Assembly: GCA_015163815.1 (NCBI GenBank)
Contig: JAAOIJ010000143.1
Location: 1 to 5,676, forward strand
Source of the DNA: Endozoicomonadaceae bacterium
GTDB taxonomy: Bacteria; Pseudomonadota; Gammaproteobacteria; Pseudomonadales; Endozoicomonadaceae
DNA: 5,676 bases
Direction: 5' to 3'
Shown: positions 1 through 5,676 of the stretch, piece by piece
How positions within the stretch are numbered: the first letter of the stretch is position 1
How the letters are laid out: each line of letters opens with the position of its first letter
The notes under the pieces: model-generated
Seen by the model: the letters and a program-made list of their open reading frames with translations, nothing else
What the model was told of the DNA's origin: nothing
The model's database searches: none
Translations under genes and position numbers: made by a program

Positions 1-98
1 AAAAAAAGCTATCATATATAAAGATATATAACGCATTATTAATTACATATTACATATAAAAATCAATCATTTAAAATATAAAAAAAGGTCATCATTCT

Positions 99-2372
99 AT
101 GATAAAAAGACGCATGATTCACAAAATATTATATATTATCTGCATCATAAAGGCTAGCTACATGCTGCCTTTGCAAGCCATTAACATTACTGACACCCAA
201 ACTAAGACGCTATTTCAAACTTATGATTTACCTGTAATCATGCAAGAACTACAGATAATCTTACAAACAAATGAAAAGTTATTAACATTGAATCATGAGT
301 TACTAACAATCACTAAAAATATTCACATGATATATAGCAAACAAGATAAAAAAGACAGTGACTGTGTATTACACTTTTCTACTCTTGAATTAGCCCATCA
401 TACCGGAATGTCTAATGAAAAATACGTGATCCGCGCCTATCTTATGAAACTTTTATCAAACTACAAAGATCAATATAGTCAAGAGTGGACATCATTGGTT
501 CGATATGACTGTTTAGCCAATATATTAAATGACACCTGTTTTTTAACAATACTTGAAACTGCTAAAAATGCAACAAAAAAAACCAGTGAATCAACGCTTA
601 TAAGCTCACTTTGGGATGCGTTACAAGATATTTCTGCTATTCAATCTACACCTATTACAACACAAGATATTGAGCATCAAATCAAGGCTGTTACATCAAA
701 AATAGAAAAGACCAGAACACGCTTGATGTCAGTCAAACCGGATTCAATTAAACTAAAAAAAACTAATTTTATACTGAGAGATGAATCTTTTAAAAGATTT
801 AAAGAAATGGCCCAGCATCTTTATCAACATGATGAACAATCCGAATCATTAAATACAGTAGAAGAAGAGCTACTATCTGTATTAGATATGCTATTTTCAT
901 ATGATTCTGATGAAATTAAAAATAATTTATTACTTTCGAAAGGAATCTATTTTTTTGATATTTTTTTACAAACAACATCCTTCAATAGCAACTATCATAA
1001 TACTGAATCGTTTTATAATGTTTTCATATGCAAAATGCATCAATTTTTAACTAGCAGACTGATATCATTAAATGAAAAATCAATATTTTATAATCAATAT
1101 AAACAATTGGTACGCTGCATTACAAATAAGCAGAACAAAAAACAATTAAAATTAAAAGTAAAATATTCATTATTTACGATTAACAATGCCGAATTACAAA
1201 ACGTTGTTATTCTTTCAAAAAAAGCAAAATCACATCAAAATTTCAGAACTCAATTGAAAAACAAGATATTATCAGGAAAGATAAAAAACGATCAACAAAT
1301 AACCACTAAAAAACAAACAAACCAATACGAATCCGGCCTTTTAGATTTATGGGCAATAGAAGCTTTACAGAAACTTTTTAGCGAATTCAAAACAATAGAT
1401 AATAACCAATTCAATCGATTATTCGATACATTATATGAGCAACTAAAGCATATTAATATGTCCATAGGTTTTATAACTTTCCGCTATCAGCTAAATAAGA
1501 GAATAAGCTTTTCAGGTATGCAGATTCAAGACTTGAAACTACATGAAGTATTAGCACCACTTGCTTATGTTCACTATAATACAGATCATGTCATATTATT
1601 GCTGATTTCAGCACTGGCAAAAATGGAAAAAAACAAAGACAATTCGCCTGAACTATCTCAAGAATTAAATATATTAGCTAACAAGCTAGCTGTTGAAATA
1701 GGTTTGACAAGCGAACCTTGTACTCTAAATATAAATGATGAACCCATTGCACATCTTTTAAAACAAAATATAACAACAGCAAATCAATTTATGGCGCTAA
1801 TAGGATCTGATGCGCATATCAGTCATACACTTTTGTCTACTTTACCTTATAATAACAATACTGTTCATATTCAATATTTTACAACTGCATTATCAGAGTA
1901 TATTTTTGATCATGATGAAGGGAGCACTTTTTTATTTCATATGCCAAAACTCATCATCGCATTAAATAATCAGCTTACTATCAAATTAGACGATTTAGAT
2001 CATCTAGATACTCAAACAGATAAAATAAAAGCATTACTTTTCAATTTCTTTACATTAAAAAATGATCATTTATCAGCATTAACAACATTAGCTAGATTTT
2101 TCACTCCGATTACTAACAGTTTAGGTTCTCATTTATTATCTATAGCAAGCCACTTCCATAATGTAGACCTTTTGACATTATCTGAAAATATTATTCTAAA
2201 GCCTGATATTCAGCTCATCAGACAGTTTTTTCCTAGAAAATATTCAGACTGGGAAACAGCTGCTGTTTCGTTGACGCCTGAACCAAATAACAATAGATCA
2301 AAATACACGCTAGAAAGTGAAGCATATCATGCTATAGAGGCAAACACTTCTTGCTGCAATGTTTCAGAATAG
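99..2372 (+). CDS. Large hypothetical protein with probable Sec signal peptide
   Basis: I do not recognise this 757-residue protein or any catalytic motif in it. Seen: the N-terminus is basic (K3, R4, R5, K9), then a mostly hydrophobic run at about residues 10-25 interrupted by K18, then a plausible signal peptidase I site after A27 (LQA|IN). Export across the inner membrane is therefore inferred, and the rest has no obvious membrane segment. Residues about 44-78 have regularly spaced Leu/Ile and may form a coiled coil; a second such stretch lies near 187-215. Residues about 341-405 are lysine-rich. The rest looks largely helical and Asn/Lys/Ile-rich. The start at 99 has an AAGG at 85-88, ten bases upstream; an in-frame ATG at 114 (M6) is an alternative. 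Base composition is AT-richer than accA (11 G/C of 60 at 901-960 against 32 of 60 at 3481-3540, hand-counted extremes). It stands alone, with no co-directional partner. It could be a secreted, periplasmic or host-directed lineage-specific protein; the reading frame is sound, the role unknown. Confidence 0.85.
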   Translation: MIKRRMIHKILYIICIIKASYMLPLQAINITDTQTKTLFQTYDLPVIMQELQIILQTNEKLLTLNHELLTITKNIHMIYSKQDKKDSDCVLHFSTLELAHHTGMSNEKYVIRAYLMKLLSNYKDQYSQEWTSLVRYDCLANILNDTCFLTILETAKNATKKTSESTLISSLWDALQDISAIQSTPITTQDIEHQIKAVTSKIEKTRTRLMSVKPDSIKLKKTNFILRDESFKRFKEMAQHLYQHDEQSESLNTVEEELLSVLDMLFSYDSDEIKNNLLLSKGIYFFDIFLQTTSFNSNYHNTESFYNVFICKMHQFLTSRLISLNEKSIFYNQYKQLVRCITNKQNKKQLKLKVKYSLFTINNAELQNVVILSKKAKSHQNFRTQLKNKILSGKIKNDQQITTKKQTNQYESGLLDLWAIEALQKLFSEFKTIDNNQFNRLFDTLYEQLKHINMSIGFITFRYQLNKRISFSGMQIQDLKLHEVLAPLAYVHYNTDHVILLLISALAKMEKNKDNSPELSQELNILANKLAVEIGLTSEPCTLNINDEPIAHLLKQNITTANQFMALIGSDAHISHTLLSTLPYNNNTVHIQYFTTALSEYIFDHDEGSTFLFHMPKLIIALNNQLTIKLDDLDHLDTQTDKIKALLFNFFTLKNDHLSALTTLARFFTPITNSLGSHLLSIASHFHNVDLLTLSENIILKPDIQLIRQFFPRKYSDWETAAVSLTPEPNNNRSKYTLESEAYHAIEANTSCCNVSE

Positions 2373-2460
2373 CGCATAACGATGAATTTTTAGGGCTCAT
2401 TGCTATATTAAAAGTTTAAATAGAGTGTATATTATCAATCAATTAGGAAGACAAAGAATC

Positions 2461-2501
2461 GCATGACAATTATTTTATTTGATATGAAATGGTTGTCATG
2501 C
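2461..2501. terminator. Dyad downstream of the hypothetical gene, possible weak terminator
   Basis: GCATGACAA (2461-2469) and TTGTCATGC (2493-2501) are perfect 9-bp inverted repeats, extendable by a T-G wobble. The 23-base loop can itself form a 4-bp ATTT/AAAT stem (2477-2480 with 2487-2490). On the plus strand the stem is followed by only TTT and then A6, a poor U-tract. It lies 88 bases after the hypothetical gene's stop and between two convergent transcripts, which suits a terminator, but the large loop and short T-run make this uncertain. Confidence 0.35.
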
Positions 2502-2579
2502 TTTAAAAAAGACACGATAAGCAATGTTTTCTATTGTGTAGAAGATAAGCAAGGCAGTCAAGGTATTGGTGTTTAAAAT

Positions 2580-2670
2580 TGGCGGTGAGAGAGGGATTCG
2601 AACCCTCGATACGCGATTAACGTATACACGCTTTCCAGGCGTGCTCCTTAAACCGCTCGGACACCTCACC
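2580..2670 (-). tRNA. tRNA-Ser, anticodon GGA
   Basis: Read on the minus strand this is a complete 91-base class II tRNA with CCA encoded at 2582-2580. The acceptor stem GGTGAGG pairs with TCTCACC (last pair G-T). The anticodon stem CACGC/GCGTG encloses loop CTGGAAA, giving anticodon GGA (complement of 2634-2636), which reads UCC and UCU serine codons. The long variable arm has a 5-bp stem ATACG/CGTAT, and the T arm is GAGGG-TTCGAAT-CCCTC. Discriminator base G73 and the long variable arm are the known serine identity features for SerRS. It appears to be a single-gene unit, convergent with the hypothetical gene on its 3' side. Nothing in it looks degenerate. Confidence 0.98.
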
Positions 2671-2692
2671 GTAATGCAATACATTTTTCAGT

Positions 2693-2701
2693 ATTATATC
2701 A
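2693..2701 (-). promoter_or_regulatory. Extended -10 promoter of tRNA-Ser
   Basis: The minus strand reads TGATATAAT here, a perfect TATAAT (2698-2693) preceded by TG and one base, the extended -10 form recognised by sigma-70. It sits 22 bases before the first tRNA base, so transcription would start near 2686 with a leader of roughly 15 bases. No convincing -35 hexamer lies at the usual spacing, which an extended -10 can tolerate. Confidence 0.6.
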
Positions 2702-2743
2702 ATTTTTTTCGAACGACGCGCTATAATTTTAATGTTTAAATAG

Positions 2744-2761
2744 TGTGTGATGCAGCACACA
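2744..2761 (+). repeat. Hairpin TGTGTG/CACACA followed by T-rich run
   Basis: TGTGTG (2744-2749) and CACACA (2756-2761) form a 6-bp stem with a 6-base loop, extendable by G-T and A-T pairs to 2742/2763, and followed by TTGTTTTC. It begins about 17 bases after a plus-strand TATAAT at 2722-2727, so it would fall near the 5' end of any transcript from there. It could be a leader hairpin, an attenuator-like stem or a protein-binding dyad. Confidence 0.4.
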
Positions 2762-2848
2762 TTGTTTTCAGCAAAGTATGGCTATATGTTCAACTAAGCA
2801 TTCACTCATCATACTTGATCAGCTTAACGGCAATATAACAAGATAGGC

Positions 2849-2902
2849 TATTGAATCAATCCTTTTCAATGAAAGAAATATCAGACAAATCATGATTCAA
2901 TA
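2849..2902. repeat. 10-bp inverted repeat with 34-base spacer
   Basis: TATTGAATCA (2849-2858) and TGATTCAATA (2893-2902) are perfect inverted copies. No T-run follows the right arm, so a terminator is unlikely. The arms could be paired binding sites for a regulator upstream of accA or a stem in a long leader; in DNA this AT-rich a chance origin is possible. Confidence 0.4.
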
Positions 2903-2990
2903 TATATAAAAAACAACATCTTGAATTCATTTACTTGAGAGTGTGCTATTTTATAAAAAATGATATTCATTTATATCTTTACGGATTCTT

Positions 2991-3020
2991 TTGCACAAGA
3001 TAAGATGCTAGGTTCATTAT
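2991..3020 (+). promoter_or_regulatory. accA: Candidate accA-tilS promoter
   Basis: TTGCAC (2991-2996) and CATTAT (3015-3020) resemble sigma-70 -35 and -10 hexamers, about four of six matches each with an 18-base spacer. This would give a leader of about 65 bases before the accA start. Another possibility is the extended -10-like TGCTATTTT at 2944-2952. Both are weak matches in AT-rich DNA. Confidence 0.3.
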
Positions 3021-3080
3021 TTTTTTAAATGCAATATTAGATGCGCTTTATGAATTTAAAAGTAATCTCTTTTCATGCTT

Positions 3081-3084
3081 GGAG
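3081..3084 (+). promoter_or_regulatory. accA: Ribosome binding site that sets the accA start
   Basis: GGAG lies 8 bases before the ATG at 3093, ideal Shine-Dalgarno spacing for the CCTCC tail of the 16S gene in this window. The earlier in-frame ATG at 3075 lacks such a site, and this GGAG would lie inside its coding sequence. This favours 3093 as the true start. Confidence 0.8.
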
Positions 3085-3092
3085 TGATCGCT

Positions 3093-4043
3093 ATGAATCC
3101 AAATTATTTAACATTTGAACAACCCATTGCTGAGCTGGAAGCTAAAATAGAAGAATTACGATTAGTTGGAAGTAATCGGGGTGTGAATCTTGCAGATGAA
3201 GTCATCAATTTAGAAAACAAATGTGCTAAATTAATTCAGTCTATTTTTAAATCTTTAACGCCATGGCAAATATCGCAATTAGCCCGTCATCCAAAACGAC
3301 CTCACACGCTTGACTATATTAAATTAATTTTTGGTGAATTTGATGAGTTACATGGAGACCGGCAATTTGCTGATGATTTAGCCATTATTGCAGGTATAAC
3401 AGAACTGGATGGAAAACCTGTTGTCGTATTAGGACATCAAAAAGGTCGAGAAGTAAAAGAAAAAATACAACGTAACTTTGGTATGCCGCGCCCAGAAGGC
3501 TACAGAAAAGCTGCGCGCATTATGTCCTTTGCAGAACGTTTTCGCTTACCCATTTTTACCTTTATTGATACACCAGGCGCTTACCCAGGTGTTGATGCTG
3601 AAAAAAGAGGGCAAAGCGAAGCCATTGCAAGTAATTTAGCACTAATGTCAAGATTGAAAACGCCTATTATTTCAACTGTGATTGGTGAAGGCGGTTCAGG
3701 TGGCGCGTTAGCCATTGGTGTCTGCAATACTTTATTAGCCTTACAGTATTCAACGTATTCTGTTATTTCACCAGAAGGTTGTGCTTCCATTTTATGGAAA
3801 ACAGCTGATAAGTCGGCTGAAGCAGCTGCAGCCATGGGGTTACATGCTGATCGCTTACTAGAATTAGGTTTGATTGACAGATTAATAACAGAACCATTAG
3901 GCGGAGCACATAGAAATACAGTGGAAATGGCATTACAATTAAAACAAGCCTTAACACATGAACTGCAGAAGTTATCGACATTATCTGACACTGAATTAGT
4001 AGAGCAGCGTTATAGTAGATTACAAATATTTGGTGTCCCTTAA
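3093..4043 (+). CDS. accA: Acetyl-CoA carboxylase carboxyltransferase subunit alpha
   Basis: AccA is the alpha subunit of the carboxyltransferase half of acetyl-CoA carboxylase. With AccD it moves the carboxyl group from biotin on AccB to acetyl-CoA, making malonyl-CoA, the committed step of cytosolic fatty-acid synthesis. From the 3093 start the product has 316 residues, close to the usual length (E. coli 319), and begins MNPNYLTFEQPIAELEAK, matching the typical AccA N-terminus. Seen: FDELHGDRQFADD, the conserved GHQKGREVKEKIQRNFGMP block, IDTPGAYPG at 158-166, and the glycine-rich GEGGSGGALA at 198-207 expected to form the oxyanion hole of the crotonase fold. The SPEGCASILWK block is also intact. 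A longer start at 3075 would add six residues not expected in the family. tilS follows after 24 bases in the same direction, suggesting co-transcription. accB, accC and accD are not in the window. Confidence 0.97.
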   Translation: MNPNYLTFEQPIAELEAKIEELRLVGSNRGVNLADEVINLENKCAKLIQSIFKSLTPWQISQLARHPKRPHTLDYIKLIFGEFDELHGDRQFADDLAIIAGITELDGKPVVVLGHQKGREVKEKIQRNFGMPRPEGYRKAARIMSFAERFRLPIFTFIDTPGAYPGVDAEKRGQSEAIASNLALMSRLKTPIISTVIGEGGSGGALAIGVCNTLLALQYSTYSVISPEGCASILWKTADKSAEAAAAMGLHADRLLELGLIDRLITEPLGGAHRNTVEMALQLKQALTHELQKLSTLSDTELVEQRYSRLQIFGVP

Positions 4044-4067
4044 TCATCGACTAAAAAAATAGAAACA

Positions 4068-5414
4068 ATGCTCACACTTGAATTATTCGATATACCTATT
4101 ATACGAGAAGCACCTTGCATTTGGATTGCTTTCAGCGGCGGCATGGATTCGATGGTTTTATTACACATGGCAATGCAAGCCAAGCATTCGAGTCTCATTC
4201 GTCAATTACAAATAATACATATTCATCATGGCTTAAACTCGGAAGCTGATCAATGGGCAGATTTTTGTAAAACTTATTGCACATCATTAGACCTTTCATG
4301 TCATATTCAACAAGCTAATATACAGACAAAAGGCGGCAATATCGAAGCAAAAGCAAGAGAAGCTCGCTATCAATTATTGACAGAAAAACTGCAAGAAAAA
4401 GACTGCTTATTAATGGGGCATCATCAAAATGATCAAGCTGAAACCGTATTATTTCGAGCAGCACGTGGTTCTGATGTTTATGGGTTACAAGGAATACCTA
4501 AAATCCGGAAAATTGGAAAAGGATTATTATTTAGACCTTTGTTATCTTTTTCTAAAAAAACAATTCTAACTTATGCTCATCAGCATCAACTTAACTGGGT
4601 AGAAGATCCATCTAATGATTCTTTAAAACATGATCGCAATATCATTCGGCATCAAATTTTACCCCAATTACAAAAAAGATGGCCTCAAATTTCTAAGTCT
4701 TTAACACAAGTTGCACAGCATGCACAATGGGCTCAAATTGTTTTAAATGAAACGGCTCATCAAGATTTAAAAACTATAGCACAAACCATTAAAATTCCTT
4801 TTTTAGGATCTGTAGAAGCATTATATTGGCCGAATTTAATACATTTTAGTTCAGCCCGAAAAATAAATTGTCTGCTATATTGGCTGCGTGAAAAGCAATA
4901 TAATATATTAAACATTAAAAATGCAGCAGCATTAATTGATACAATACTGCATACTTCTTCCGACAAACAACCTTATATTATTTGTCATGGCGCCTATTTA
5001 CGACGATATGAAAAATGGTTAGTACTTGACAAAATAAGCCAATACGATCAAAAAATTTCACAACTATCATTTTATTTACAAGATCAGCATATCGTACCCA
5101 TTTCACAAAATAGACATCTTTTTATTACAAAAAACAGATCAAAACTAAAACAAGGTTTATCGATAGATAATACTTATTTAACGGTAACATCTCGCATGCA
5201 TGTGAATAAGTTGCCTACTTTTTCAATACATAATCGACAAGGAAAAAAATCTTTAAAAAAATGGTTTTACGAATTTAAAATACCTTATTGGATTCGAGAT
5301 ACCATTCCAATTTTAATCTATGATCAAGAGATTGTTATGATTCCAAATCTTGCCATCAATGAAAAATTCATGAGTCAATCAAGTAAAGCATCTTGGGATA
5401 TTGTAATAGCATAA
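4068..5414 (+). CDS. tilS: tRNA(Ile)-lysidine synthase
   Basis: TilS uses ATP and lysine to convert cytidine 34 of tRNA-Ile2 (anticodon CAU) to lysidine, so the tRNA reads AUA and is charged with isoleucine rather than methionine. It is essential in most bacteria, and AUA codons are common in the AT-rich genes here. The 448-residue product is near the usual length (E. coli 432). The N-terminal PP-loop ATPase carries SGGMDS at 23-28, HIHHGLN at 51-57, GNIEAKAREARY at 90-101 and GHHQNDQAET at 117-126, followed by WVEDPSND at 176-183 and RNIIR at 189-193. The remainder fits the TilS central and C-terminal tRNA-binding domains in length, though they are weakly conserved and I see no clear motif. 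The start has only a purine-rich AGAAAC upstream (4061-4066), no good Shine-Dalgarno; translation may rely on coupling to accA. The next Met is inside the PP-loop, so this start is secure. The TAA stop overlaps a strong palindrome. Confidence 0.96.
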   Translation: MLTLELFDIPIIREAPCIWIAFSGGMDSMVLLHMAMQAKHSSLIRQLQIIHIHHGLNSEADQWADFCKTYCTSLDLSCHIQQANIQTKGGNIEAKAREARYQLLTEKLQEKDCLLMGHHQNDQAETVLFRAARGSDVYGLQGIPKIRKIGKGLLFRPLLSFSKKTILTYAHQHQLNWVEDPSNDSLKHDRNIIRHQILPQLQKRWPQISKSLTQVAQHAQWAQIVLNETAHQDLKTIAQTIKIPFLGSVEALYWPNLIHFSSARKINCLLYWLREKQYNILNIKNAAALIDTILHTSSDKQPYIICHGAYLRRYEKWLVLDKISQYDQKISQLSFYLQDQHIVPISQNRHLFITKNRSKLKQGLSIDNTYLTVTSRMHVNKLPTFSIHNRQGKKSLKKWFYEFKIPYWIRDTIPILIYDQEIVMIPNLAINEKFMSQSSKASWDIVIA

Positions 5415-5446
5415 AAAATTCATTATTTTAAAATAATGAATTTTTT
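5413..5446. terminator. Perfect 34-bp palindrome, likely bidirectional terminator
   Basis: The 17 bases at 5413-5429 are the exact reverse complement of 5430-5446. Core arms TTCATTAT and ATAATGAA are flanked by A6 on the left and T6 on the right, so a stem followed by a U-tract forms in transcripts from either strand. It would end the accA-tilS message and also stop 16S read-through from the right. Its left arm includes the last two bases of the tilS TAA stop codon. The stem has a single G-C pair, so it is weak for its length. Confidence 0.75.
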
Positions 5447-5455
5447 ATGATTTAC

Positions 5456-5479
5456 TATTGAATAAGAAGATATTCAATA
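5456..5479. repeat. 9-bp hairpin between tilS and 16S
   Basis: TATTGAATA (5456-5464) and TATTCAATA (5471-5479) form a perfect 9-bp stem with a 6-base loop AGAAGA. No U-tract follows on either strand, so alone it is not a standard terminator. It sits between the convergent 3' ends and may protect transcript ends or be a processing stem. Confidence 0.5.
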
Positions 5480-5492
5480 TGTGTTTAACAAT

Positions 5493-5511
5493 AGATTTTT
5501 TAAAAAAATCT
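5493..5511. terminator. AGATTTTTT/AAAAAATCT dyad, possible 16S-side terminator
   Basis: AGATTTTTT (5493-5501) and AAAAAATCT (5503-5511) are exact inverted copies with a single central base. In RNA the innermost pairs would open to make a loop. On the minus strand it comes just after the conserved sequence that follows the 16S gene, where a transcript ending after 16S would need a terminator; the T-run inside the dyad could serve as a slippery U-tract. Its stem is nearly all A-T. Confidence 0.35.
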
Positions 5512-5520
5512 TTAAAAATA

Positions 5521-5547
5521 ATCAAATAATTCGTGTGGACACCTGCA
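5521..5547 (-). other. Remnant of rRNA spacer: 3' half of 16S processing stem
   Basis: Read on the minus strand, the bases just after the 16S end run TGCAGGTGTCCACACGAATT and then ATTTGAT. This resembles the start of the E. coli rrn spacer (TGCAGTGCTCACACAGATT, from memory), which pairs with the 16S leader to form the RNase III processing stem. Inference: the first part of an ordinary 16S-23S spacer is kept here although no 23S follows. The partner half would lie upstream of 16S, outside the window. Confidence 0.6.
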
Positions 5548-5563
5548 TGATACGTTCTTAGTT

Positions 5564-5676
<113 letters not shown>

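Larger units (their letters stand above)
2414..2748. repeat. 15-base near-identical direct repeats flanking tRNA-Ser
   Basis: GTTTAAATAGAGTGT at 2414-2428 recurs as GTTTAAATAGTGTGT at 2734-2748 (14 of 15 identical), one copy on each side of the tRNA gene and 320 bases apart. Both copies are preceded by a CTATA-containing AT-rich stretch (2403 and 2721). The coordinates given span both copies and the DNA between them. In DNA this AT-rich, a chance match or a shared promoter-like element is possible; neither copy matches the 3' end of the tRNA, so these are not typical integration att sites. Confidence 0.3.
2671..3092. other. Long gene-free intergenic region before accA
   Basis: About 420 AT-rich bases with no reading frame I would defend on either strand and no recognisable RNA family. 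It holds the tRNA promoter at its left edge, a plus-strand TATAAT at 2722-2727 without a good -35, two inverted repeats (2744-2761 and 2849-2902), a 9-base direct repeat ATTCATTTA (2925 and 2965), and a candidate accA promoter near 2991-3020. It may be a long accA leader region, an unrecognised small RNA locus or decayed DNA; I cannot choose between these from sequence alone. Confidence 0.6.

Noticed and set aside
1..98. Promoter of the large hypothetical gene
   Set aside because: The stretch is so A+T-rich that many -10-like hexamers can be drawn and no hexamer pair stands out, so no site is assigned.
2463..2576. Possible 37-residue plus-strand peptide starting MTIILFDMKW, with AGGAAG at 2445-2450
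   Set aside because: Spacing to the ATG is long (12 bases), the ATG lies inside the stem of the 2461-2501 dyad, the product matches nothing I know, and such short frames are expected by chance.
2580..2670. tRNA-Ser as an integration site for a mobile element
   Set aside because: No second copy of the tRNA 3' end is present in the window, and there is no integrase or phage-like gene.
2496..2684. Minus-strand frame of 62 codons
   Set aside because: It covers the tRNA-Ser gene on the same strand; the arginine- and proline-containing product is the usual artefact of translating a tRNA.
3581..3991. Minus-strand frame of 136 codons inside accA
   Set aside because: Antisense to a confidently identified gene, with no ribosome binding site or recognisable product.
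3763..4047. Minus-strand frame of 94 codons over the accA 3' end
   Set aside because: Antisense shadow of accA; its hydrophobic look comes from reading conserved accA codons in reverse.
4760..4966. Minus-strand frame of 68 codons inside tilS
   Set aside because: Antisense shadow of tilS without supporting signals.
5415..5563. Spacer tRNA genes (Ile/Ala or Glu) after 16S
   Set aside because: The 149 bases contain no TTCGAAT-type T-arm or cloverleaf on either strand, only AT-rich dyads and the short conserved spacer start.

Overview
The window looks like chromosome of an AT-rich gammaproteobacterium, quite possibly a host-associated one. Three things point that way. The last 113 bases are the 3' end of a 16S rRNA gene on the minus strand, with close similarity to gammaproteobacterial 16S (recalled E. 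coli sequence). AccA and TilS are both of the proteobacterial type. Intergenic DNA is very A+T-rich and long relative to the genes. I cannot name the genus; Legionellales-like intracellular lineages are a reasonable guess but not shown.

Layout from left to right. A 757-residue protein of unknown function (99-2372, +) starts with a likely Sec signal peptide and is visibly AT-richer than the housekeeping genes. After a dyad at 2461-2501 comes tRNA-Ser(GGA) on the minus strand (2580-2670), with encoded CCA and an extended -10 promoter. A gene-free stretch of about 420 bases (2671-3092) holds several dyads, a candidate promoter and no recognisable gene. Then come accA (3093-4043, +) and tilS (4068-5414, +), 24 bases apart and probably one transcript. 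The final 149 bases between tilS and the convergent 16S gene (5564 to the window end, -) are packed with three inverted repeats, including a perfect 34-bp palindrome overlapping the tilS stop codon.

How the genes relate. accA (fatty-acid precursor supply) and tilS (tRNA-Ile2 lysidine synthesis) are housekeeping genes that share a transcript but not a pathway. The tRNA-Ser, TilS and 16S rRNA all belong to translation. The large unknown protein is the only accessory-looking gene.

The most notable point is the 16S gene. Transcription out of its 3' end runs within 149 bases into the end of tilS, so there is no room for spacer tRNAs, 23S or 5S. The 16S gene therefore appears unlinked from 23S, as in some reduced or host-associated genomes (Buchnera, Rickettsia, Wolbachia). 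The start of an ordinary rRNA spacer, resembling the 3' half of the RNase III processing stem, is still present just after the 16S end. No CRISPR array, insertion sequence, toxin-antitoxin pair or defence system is visible.
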